Of a DNA stretch of 64,000 nucleotides, positions 58,127 through 64,000 are shown piece by piece (the first letter of the stretch is position 1; every line of letters starts with the position of its first letter). The position numbers and the translations under genes were made by a program. Source of the DNA: Nitratireductor aestuarii (lineage in GTDB: Bacteria > Pseudomonadota > Alphaproteobacteria > Rhizobiales > Rhizobiaceae); contig NZ_BMIF01000001.1 of NCBI RefSeq assembly GCF_014641695.1, positions 434,001-498,000 on the forward strand, in the 5' to 3' direction. Below the pieces are notes generated by a model. It was given only the letters and a program-made list of their open reading frames with translations. It had not been told where the DNA came from and made no database searches.

Positions 58127-58380
58127 GGACAACACCTCTTTGCGACAAAGCTTCAGCCTACATAGCATGTCGGCGACAATGCTGTCGAAATTGTGCCCCG
58201 CCTCCATGCGCCAGAAACGGCAAAGCGCAACCCGAAGGCTGCGCTTTGCAATTGAAGGAGCGGGCCTGTACCCGCGCTGGGCTTGGAAGCAAAACAGCAG
58301 ACCGCCGCCGTTTGTAAAGCCGCGTTCCAGAGGTCCAGTATGTAGAGCAGTTTGCGCCTAACGGGGCGCGCCGGGTACTG
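58127..58380. other. 254-base region upstream of sdaA
   Basis: This is part of a 335-base gap between sdaA and the small membrane peptide. It should hold the sdaA promoter (minus strand). I see no gene, tRNA or clear terminator; a repeat element follows at 58381. Confidence 0.5.
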
Positions 58381-58464
58381 CAGCAGTTCCTGGAAAAGCG
58401 GAAACCGATTTTCGGTTCGAAACTGCTATGGAACCTAGACTTAGATCATTCTGAAAATGATCTA
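58381..58464. repeat. RIME-like intergenic repeat, copy 2, with hairpins
   Basis: AGCAGTT (58382-58388) and AACTGCT (58421-58427) are the outer arms, with an inner stem AACCGA-TTT-TCGGTT (58403-58417). The reverse complement carries TTTTCCAGGAACTGCT, also present at 40772-40810. A second hairpin, TAGATCATT-CTGAA-AATGATCTA (58442-58464), abuts it and contains the stop codon of the small gene. Confidence 0.55.
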
Positions 58465-58566
58465 GTGCGTTCCGACGAACAGCCAAGCAAGGAGAATAAT
58501 GCCGGCGAAACCAATCGCTGCCTTGGCGGTAACGCCCCAGCAGGATTTCTGAATGGATCCGTCCAT
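58462..58566 (-). CDS. 34-residue single-span membrane peptide, unknown
   Basis: Below usual gene-finding length. The frame begins MDGSIQKSCWGVTAKAAIG and ends LLAWLFVGTH, with one membrane helix over about residues 14-31, one cysteine at residue 9 and a short charged N terminus. AGGA lies five bases before the ATG (AGGACCCAA-ATG), a good ribosome site in an otherwise empty region. The stop codon falls inside a perfect nine-pair hairpin that could act as 3' protection. No family is recognised. Confidence 0.6.
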   Translation of the reverse strand: MDGSIQKSCWGVTAKAAIGFAGIILLAWLFVGTH

Positions 58567-58802
58567 TTGGGTCCTATGAAGTTGTTTCACTCCGCACCAA
58601 CCTCCCTACCTCCGATGGTGCAGTGCACTCCGGATAGCCCTTTTCACTTGGGGAAGCAAGCCTCAAGGCGGCAAGATTGTGTCGGAGATAGCTAATCTAG
58701 GTAAAGAAATGAAAATGCGTTTATTTAAAATCAAGTGGTTATGGCGCAAAACTAATTAACCAGTTGGTAACATGATGGGCGCGATCGTGGCGATAACCAG
58801 CC
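58567..58802. other. 236-base region upstream of the small membrane peptide
   Basis: A/T-rich near 58695-58760. It contains TTAACCAGTTGGTAAC at 58756-58771 and a 16-codon plus-strand frame at 58709-58759 (MKMRLFKIKWLWRKTN) with only a weak ribosome site. No firm feature. Confidence 0.45.
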
Positions 58803-59609
58803 CTACTCAATGGGGTCGACAGGCGGCAGGATCGTGTCGGTTCGCCCTGTCATCCAGTAAGCCACGAGCCCGATCCACTCGCGGATGCCGCGGGTTGTGT
58901 TGCTCAGGTTGTCGATGACATTGTCTTCGGCAAGTCCAACGTTTTCCGTGCCTGCAGTCTTGTAATCGACCGGCCAGGGAATGACATCGAAGCCAACCTT
59001 GCGGAAGAGATTCACCGAGCGCGGCATGTGGAAGGCAGAGGTAACCAACAGCCAGTTGTCGCCCGGTCGGGGCTCCACCAGACGCCGAGTCATCACGGCA
59101 TTTTCGTAGGTATCGCGGGACTGACCCTCAAGCTCGATGCGGCCGCGCTCGACGCCAAGCGCTTCCAGCAGGCGCGGCGCGGTATCCGCGTCCCCCTCGC
59201 CTGCAAGCATGACGGACCCATTCCCACCGGAGATGATCAGCCGCGCATTCGGAAAACGGCGAGCGAGAATGGCGGCTTCGACAAAGCGGTCGCCACTGTC
59301 GTTGAGCTCGTAGCCGCCCCGAGCGAGATTGATCGCACCTTCAAACCCACCGCCAAGCACAATGATACCGGTTACGTCGTCCGGCAGCGGATCGGGACGG
59401 GAAAACCGGTTCTCAAGTGGTTGAAGGAGAAGTGCGCCGAACGTGGTCCAGGCGGCGAGCGCCAGGACGAGCAGACCGGCGGAAGACGCCAGCAGCGCGG
59501 TGATGCGCCAACGAAAAGCCCCGGCAACCACCGAGGCCAGAAGCAGCAGGCCAACCAGGTTGACCGGCTGCAGGAGGCCCCAGAAGATGGCCGAGGCGTA
59601 GTGAAACAT
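58803..59609 (-). CDS. YdcF/ElyC-like DUF218 membrane protein
   Basis: A 268-residue protein with two N-terminal membrane helices (about 10-30 and 35-60) and a periplasmic DUF218 domain. IIVLGGG, ARLIISGGNG, LEGQSRDTYENAV and VTSAFHMPRSVNLFRK are the conserved motifs. ElyC-type members affect lipid carrier and peptidoglycan metabolism in E. coli; whether this one does is inference. A GGGGGAG site lies just before the ATG. It starts 24 bases after gatA. Confidence 0.9.
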   Translation of the reverse strand: MFHYASAIFWGLLQPVNLVGLLLLASVVAGAFRWRITALLASSAGLLVLALAAWTTFGALLLQPLENRFSRPDPLPDDVTGIIVLGGGFEGAINLARGGYELNDSGDRFVEAAILARRFPNARLIISGGNGSVMLAGEGDADTAPRLLEALGVERGRIELEGQSRDTYENAVMTRRLVEPRPGDNWLLVTSAFHMPRSVNLFRKVGFDVIPWPVDYKTAGTENVGLAEDNVIDNLSNTTRGIREWIGLVAYWMTGRTDTILPPVDPIE

Positions 59610-59633
59610 CAGCTCCCCCCGAAGCTGGTGGTG

Positions 59634-61115
59634 TTACCACCAGCGCGAAGGTTCAAAGCGTCCTGCCGACTGTTCAATCACATGAGCCGCGCGGAACAGC
59701 GTCTCCTCGTCAAACGGACGACCGATGAGCTGCAGACCGAGCGGCAGGCCGTTGGAGTCGAGACCGGCCGGAACGGTCATGCCCGGCAAACCGGCCATGT
59801 TCACGGTGACCGTGAAGATGTCGTTCAGGTACATCTTGACCGGATCGTTGGCGAGGTTCTCATCCGCGATGCCAAAGGCAGCCGAAGGCGTTGCAGGCGT
59901 CAGGATCGCATCGACACCAGCTTCAAACGCAAGGTCGAAGTCGCGCTTGATGAGCGAACGGACCTTCTGGGCGCGCAGGTAATAGGCGTCGTAGTAACCA
60001 GCCGAGAGAACGTAGGTGCCGATCATGATGCGGCGCTGCACCTCGCGGCCGAAACCTTCGGCGCGGGTGTTTTCGTACATCTCGGTGATGTCCTTGCCCG
60101 GAACGCGCAGGCCGTAGCGAACGCCGTCGTATCGCGCGAGGTTGGACGAAGCCTCAGCCGGAGCAACGATGTAGTACGTCGCCAGCGCGTATTTCGTGTG
60201 CGGCAGCGAGATGTCGACGATCTCGGCACCGGCATCGCGCATCCAGTCGATGCCCTTCTGCCAGAGCGCCTCGATTTCGGCGGGCATGCCGTCGACGCGG
60301 TACTCTTTCGGAATACCGATCTTCAGGCCCTTGATGGACTGGCCGAGTGCGGCCTCATAGTCCGGCACGGGCACATCGACGGAGGTCGTGTCCTTGAGGT
60401 CAACGGAAGCCATGGACTTCAGCATGATGGCCGCATCGCGCACGTCGCGGGTGATCGGACCAGCCTGATCAAGCGACGAGGCGAAGGCCACGGTGCCCCA
60501 GCGAGAGCAACGGCCGTAGGTCGGCTTGATGCCAACGGTCGCGGTGAAGGCTGCAGGCTGGCGGATCGAACCACCGGTATCCGTCGCGGTCGCACCGGCG
60601 CAGAGCCAGGCGGCCACGGCGGCAGCGGAACCACCGGACGAACCGCCGGGAACCAGATCGCGTTCGCTATCCTTGGCACGCCACGGGTTGATCACAGGAC
60701 CGTAGTAGGACGTCTCGTTGGACGAGCCCATGGCGAACTCGTCCATGTTGAGCTTGCCCAGCATGACGGCGCCGTCGTTCCAGAGGTTCGCCGTGACGGT
60801 CGATTCATAGCGCGGCTTGAAACCGTCGAGGATGTGGCTGCAGGCCTGCGTGTGGACGCCTTCCGTGGCGAACAGGTCCTTCACGCCGACCGGAACGCCT
60901 TCAAGCGCGCGAGCCTCGCCGGCCGCGATGCGTTGATCGGAGGCCTTGGCCATCTCACGCGCCTTGTCGGCGGTCACGGCCACATAGGCATTGAGCTTCC
61001 CGTTCGCTGCATCGATCGCGCCAAGATAGGCGTCGGTGAGTTCGACAGCGGTAAAATCCTTGGCCGAAAGTCCGGCTCGGATCTGGGCTATGGTCAGTTT
61101 GGTGAGTTCCGTCAT
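59634..61115 (-). CDS. gatA: aspartyl/glutamyl-tRNA amidotransferase subunit A
   Basis: A 493-residue amidase. GatCAB turns Glu-tRNA(Gln) and Asp-tRNA(Asn) into the amide forms. The Ser-cisSer-Lys triad is visible: Lys in [10 protein letters not shown], Ser residues in [14 protein letters not shown] and [10 protein letters not shown]. The start at 61115 (MTELTKLT) is the second of two close ATGs. It follows gatC by 79 bases; gatB is not in the window. Confidence 0.96.
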   Translation of the reverse strand: MTELTKLTIAQIRAGLSAKDFTAVELTDAYLGAIDAANGKLNAYVAVTADKAREMAKASDQRIAAGEARALEGVPVGVKDLFATEGVHTQACSHILDGFKPRYESTVTANLWNDGAVMLGKLNMDEFAMGSSNETSYYGPVINPWRAKDSERDLVPGGSSGGSAAAVAAWLCAGATATDTGGSIRQPAAFTATVGIKPTYGRCSRWGTVAFASSLDQAGPITRDVRDAAIMLKSMASVDLKDTTSVDVPVPDYEAALGQSIKGLKIGIPKEYRVDGMPAEIEALWQKGIDWMRDAGAEIVDISLPHTKYALATYYIVAPAEASSNLARYDGVRYGLRVPGKDITEMYENTRAEGFGREVQRRIMIGTYVLSAGYYDAYYLRAQKVRSLIKRDFDLAFEAGVDAILTPATPSAAFGIADENLANDPVKMYLNDIFTVTVNMAGLPGMTVPAGLDSNGLPLGLQLIGRPFDEETLFRAAHVIEQSAGRFEPSRWW

Positions 61116-61194
61116 GATCATCCGTTCGCGGCGGCAGCCGGATTACCGGCAGCAATGAAGGGCAAGGTTGGAATGGCCGGGCCTGAAGCTCCGC

Positions 61195-61482
61195 CTATTC
61201 GACGACCTTGGGCACCATGAAAAAGCTGTCTGCCTGTGCGGGCGCATTGGCAACAATGTCCGCAGCCTTGTTACCATCCGTCACCTCGTCGACGCGCAGG
61301 CGCATCGCCACGGGGATCACGGACGTCAACGGCTCCACACCCGTCACGTCAACTTCATTCAATTGCTCGACAAAGCCGAGGATGGCGTTGAGCTCCCCGG
61401 TCATCCGGTTTGCCGCTTCTTCATCGATTGCAATTCGGGCGAGTTTCGCCACGCGTTTTACCGTATCGGTATCGACGGACAT
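61195..61482 (-). CDS. gatC: aspartyl/glutamyl-tRNA amidotransferase subunit C
   Basis: A 95-residue subunit that wraps around GatA and GatB and stabilises the complex. [20 protein letters not shown] and [14 protein letters not shown] are the conserved parts, and the end FFMVPKVVE is the standard C terminus. A perfect 12-base palindrome lies 38 bases upstream. Confidence 0.95.
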   Translation of the reverse strand: MSVDTDTVKRVAKLARIAIDEEAANRMTGELNAILGFVEQLNEVDVTGVEPLTSVIPVAMRLRVDEVTDGNKAADIVANAPAQADSFFMVPKVVE

Positions 61483-61519
61483 CGTTTCGCTTCCGTTGGT
61501 GTCTGAAGCCGCCTGATCC

Positions 61520-61531
61520 GGTTCGCGAACC
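61520..61531. promoter_or_regulatory. 12-base perfect palindrome upstream of gatC
   Basis: GGTTCGCGAACC stands 38 bases before gatC, flanked by CCTG/CAGG-like arms. It could be an operator; nothing else in the sequence identifies a regulator. Confidence 0.35.
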
Positions 61532-61669
61532 AGGAAGCCTCAATCTATTAGAGTTACAGCATCCTGCTCCGGATAGCCGGATTGATGCCGTGAGATGCTG
61601 CTCGCGCTATAATCATGCGAGGCCCCGGGCGCAACGCTGAAAAGTGCCGCGCCCTGCAAGACCGACGAT

Positions 61670-62377
61670 TTAGAGCTCCACCGCCTCGCCACGGGTGGGC
61701 TCCAGTACCTTCGGGCCTGCGCCGTCGAGCCCGGCAATGAACTTCTCGGCCGTCGCATCGATCGCCGGGAATGTACCATAGTGGCAGGGAATGACAGTCT
61801 CGAAGTTGAAATAGCGCTTGCAGGCCAGAGCCGCGACCGCGCCGCCCATGGTATAGCGGTCACCAATCGGCACGATGCCGATCTCCGGCTGATGCAGTTC
61901 GTTGATCAGGCCCATGTCGCCGAAAATGTCCGTGTCGCCCATATGATAGAGCGTCTTGTCATTCGGGAAGTGCAGCACGAGACCCAGTGGATTGCCGAGA
62001 TAGATCGGCGTTCCGTCCGGGGCGGACAGGGACGAGGAGTGAAGTGCGTTGACGAAAGTGACGGTGAAGGCGCCACAGTCGATCGTGCCGCCCGTGTTGC
62101 CGGGGCTGGTCTTGGCCTCGCCGATGTCCTGCTTCGACATGTAGGTGCAGATCTCGGCGCAGGCGACGAGCGTGGCGCCCGTCTTCTTCAGAATCGCAGC
62201 CGTGTCGCCGATGTGGTCGCCATGGCCATGCGTCAGAAGAACGTGCGTGACGCCTTCCGCCGGGCCTTCCCATCCGCCCTGCCAGGTTGGGTTCCCGCTC
62301 AGGAACGGGTCAATGAGAATGACAGCCCCTTCTACCTCGACACGAAACGCCGAATGACCATACCAGGTAACTTTCAT
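61670..62377 (-). CDS. UPF0173 metal-dependent hydrolase
   Basis: A 235-residue compact MBL-fold hydrolase. The zinc motif reads [12 protein letters not shown], with later ligands in HMGDTD and PCHYGTFP. The family (YtkL/UPF0173) has no fixed substrate. The start at 62377 ([11 protein letters not shown]) has AGAGGA eight bases upstream. It lies 187 bases upstream of gatC and divergent from ruvX. Confidence 0.9.
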   Translation of the reverse strand: MKVTWYGHSAFRVEVEGAVILIDPFLSGNPTWQGGWEGPAEGVTHVLLTHGHGDHIGDTAAILKKTGATLVACAEICTYMSKQDIGEAKTSPGNTGGTIDCGAFTVTFVNALHSSSLSAPDGTPIYLGNPLGLVLHFPNDKTLYHMGDTDIFGDMGLINELHQPEIGIVPIGDRYTMGGAVAALACKRYFNFETVIPCHYGTFPAIDATAEKFIAGLDGAGPKVLEPTRGEAVEL

Positions 62378-62449
62378 CAATCAGTTCCTCTCGCCTGTTT
62401 TGTTGTCGCAAGATAAGACGAGCACCAGCGAAGTCAAAAGGAAGGTGCG

Positions 62450-62932
62450 ATGCCCGTAGTGACCATTGAAGAATTGGCCGAAACCCTGCCGCCACGCTCC
62501 GTGGTCGCCGGCATCGATCTCGGCACGAAAACCATTGGCGTCGCGGTCTCCGATCCCTCCCTCAGCCTCGCCTCCCCGCGCCCGGTCATCATGCGCAAGA
62601 AGTTTGGCGTCGATGCGGAAGCGCTGCTCTCGCTGCTCGCCAGGGACGGCGCGGCTGCTCTGATCGTCGGCCTGCCCGTGAACATGGACGGCAGCGCCGG
62701 CCCGCGCGTACAGGCCACCCGCGCCTTTGTCCGCAACCTGATGCCGCTGACGGAACTGCCCATAGTTTTCTGGGACGAGCGTCTTTCCACGGTGGCAGCC
62801 GAGCGTGCGCTGCTCGAGATGGACGTTTCGCGCGCCAAGCGGGCGACCCGCATTGATTCGGCCGCCGCCTCGTTCATCCTGCAGGGAGCGCTCGACCGCC
62901 TGCGCGGCCTGCGCAACCCACAGCGCCTTTAG
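62450..62932 (+). CDS. ruvX: Holliday junction resolvase-like RuvX (YqgF)
   Basis: A 160-residue RNase H-fold nuclease needed for 16S rRNA 5' maturation in other bacteria and first annotated as a resolvase. [16 protein letters not shown] holds the first catalytic Asp, [10 protein letters not shown] the substrate loop, and [15 protein letters not shown] and the final [14 protein letters not shown] the other acidic residues. GGAAGG lies upstream of the ATG. Its end overlaps the converging acyl-CoA dehydrogenase by four bases. Confidence 0.94.
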   Translation: MPVVTIEELAETLPPRSVVAGIDLGTKTIGVAVSDPSLSLASPRPVIMRKKFGVDAEALLSLLARDGAAALIVGLPVNMDGSAGPRVQATRAFVRNLMPLTELPIVFWDERLSTVAAERALLEMDVSRAKRATRIDSAAASFILQGALDRLRGLRNPQRL

Positions 62933-64000
62933 ACCGGCGGAAAGAGCACATCCACGATGCCTTTGGCGTCGTGGCGCATGTCCAGCATGCCGTAGGTCGT
63001 GCGCCACTGACCGGCGAGCCGCGTTTCGATGAAGGCATCGGCGATGCGGCCTGAACCCAGGCGGCGCAGCTCGGCAGCAGCGGCGGCGAGCGCCAGCTGT
63101 TCCGTCAGCAGACGCGCCGCAGCCTCATCCTGCTTGCACAGTTGAATGGCGGCCGAGAGCACCTTAACGGTGCCCGGTCCCGCCTCGCCCAGATCGTCGT
63201 GGATCATCGACAGCACTTCGTCGAGCAGGCTCGGATTGCGCGTCAGAACACGGACAACGTCGAGCGCCATCACGTTGCCGGAACCCTCCCAGATCGCGTT
63301 GACCGGAGCTTCACGATAGAAACGGGCTAGCGGGAAATCTTCCACGTAGCCATTGCCGCCAAGGCATTCCATCGCCTCATAGGTGATGGCCGGCGCGATC
63401 TTGGTCACCCAGTATTTCACCACCGGCGTCATCACCCGGGCAAAGGCCGCATCGGCCCGCGTGTTGGCGGCTTCATCGAAGGAGCGCGCCAGCCGGAACG
63501 ATAGAGCTGCGGCAGCGGTGACGTCGAGGGCGAGGTCCGCCAGAACGCGGATCATCACCGGCTGGTCGATCAGCTTGTTGCCCGCGACGGTGCGGTGACG
63601 CGCGTGATGAACAGCCTCGGAGAGTGCCGCCCGCATCAGGCCCGCAGAGCCCAGTGCGCAGTCGAGCCGCGTCAGCGTCACCATGTCCATGATCGTGCGG
63701 ATGCCGTTGCCGGGATCGCCTACCGGGAACGCCAGCGTGTCCTTGAACTCCACCTCGGCCGACGCATTCGAGCGATTGCCGAGCTTGTCCTTCAACCGCT
63801 GGAAATGGAAACCGTTAGCGTTTCCGTCGTCGCGAAGGCGCGGCGCGAGGAAGCAGGAAAGACCCTCCTTCGCCTGCGCCACCACCAGGAACGCGTCGCT
63901 CATGGGAGCCGACATGAACCACTTGTGCCCGTTCAGGCGATAAAGCCCGCGACCGGCCGGATCAGCCTTGGTCTGGTTCGTCCGGATGTCGGTACCGCCC
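62929..64000 (-). CDS. AidB-like acyl-CoA dehydrogenase, N terminus outside the window
   Basis: The last 356 residues are visible; the frame continues through base 64000 without a start ([10 protein letters not shown] at the edge). The features are of the AidB/DNA-alkylation-response branch: [54 protein letters not shown] and [32 protein letters not shown]. The FAD-binding fold is expected complete. The role may be fatty acyl-CoA oxidation or an adaptive-response function like AidB; the full gene and its context would decide. Confidence 0.9.
   Translation of the reverse strand, partial: GGTDIRTNQTKADPAGRGLYRLNGHKWFMSAPMSDAFLVVAQAKEGLSCFLAPRLRDDGNANGFHFQRLKDKLGNRSNASAEVEFKDTLAFPVGDPGNGIRTIMDMVTLTRLDCALGSAGLMRAALSEAVHHARHRTVAGNKLIDQPVMIRVLADLALDVTAAAALSFRLARSFDEAANTRADAAFARVMTPVVKYWVTKIAPAITYEAMECLGGNGYVEDFPLARFYREAPVNAIWEGSGNVMALDVVRVLTRNPSLLDEVLSMIHDDLGEAGPGTVKVLSAAIQLCKQDEAAARLLTEQLALAAAAAELRRLGSGRIADAFIETRLAGQWRTTYGMLDMRHDAKGIVDVLFPPV

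Noticed and set aside
58709-58759. 16-codon basic peptide MKMRLFKIKWLWRKTN
   Set aside because: Too short and with only a weak ribosome site; kept as a note in the intergenic entry.

Overview
The window reads as chromosomal core DNA from an alphaproteobacterium of the Hyphomicrobiales, most likely a member of the Rhizobiaceae. The signs are high GC coding sequence, the order rpsB-tsf-pyrH-frr-uppS-cdsA-rseP-bamA-lpxD-fabZ-lpxA-lpxI-lpxB, a rlpA-dac-tmk-holB-metG-tatD chain, LpxI instead of LpxH, an EipB (DUF1849) protein, DUF482/DUF1489/DUF1272 families, GTTC-N7-GTTC LexA boxes and CTTGNN/N16-17/-10 promoters. The genus cannot be fixed from the sequence alone. I see no transposase, prophage, CRISPR array, integrase or toxin-antitoxin pair.

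Layout. 1-3.2 kb: end of glmS, the Mg2+ channel mgtE and an MFS transporter. 3.3-7.9 kb: glycine cleavage operon gcvT-gcvH-gcvP behind a tandem glycine riboswitch. 8-9.8 kb: a secreted repeat protein of unknown function, a VOC protein and a DUF1272 protein. 9.9-18.8 kb: a minus-strand run rlpA, dac-like, tmk, holB, metG, tatD, an MBL hydrolase, ybaK, a UPF0114 protein and a small membrane protein. 19-24.4 kb: kup, a PAS-HWE histidine kinase, tRNA-Ser(UGA), a Pro/Glu repeat protein and ssb. 24.4-25.5 kb is a 1.1 kb noncoding gap with a LexA box at each side, leading to uvrA and a DUF72 gene.

29.4-43.8 kb is a long minus-strand block joining translation (rpsB, tsf, frr), UMP kinase (pyrH), isoprenoid carrier and phospholipid synthesis (uppS, cdsA), outer membrane assembly (rseP, bamA) and lipid A synthesis (lpxD, fabZ, lpxA, lpxI, lpxB), with eipB upstream. 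43.9-48.9 kb holds ridA, a glycerophosphodiesterase, a DUF482 acyltransferase-like protein, a HIT protein, a GT25 glycosyltransferase and a converging O-antigen ligase. 49-51.8 kb: clpS-clpA. 52-59.6 kb: a frameshifted ydcF-like gene, an intact DD-carboxypeptidase with a SPOR domain, a coupled VWA/J-domain pair, DUF1489, sdaA, an unlisted 34-codon membrane peptide and a second ydcF-like gene. 59.6-64 kb: gatA, gatC, a UPF0173 hydrolase, ruvX and part of an AidB-like acyl-CoA dehydrogenase.

Much of the window serves the cell envelope: lipid A, outer membrane protein insertion, O-antigen, peptidoglycan trimming and septal SPOR proteins. The observations most worth a second look are the 14-residue repeat protein (8.0-8.7 kb), the carboxypeptidase homologue with substituted SxN and KTG motifs (16.4-17.6 kb), the 34-residue membrane peptide (58.5 kb), the ydcF frameshift in a run of five A (52.4 kb), and the paired LexA boxes around the ssb-uvrA gap. 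Nothing here looks like a complete undescribed multi-gene defence or mobile system.
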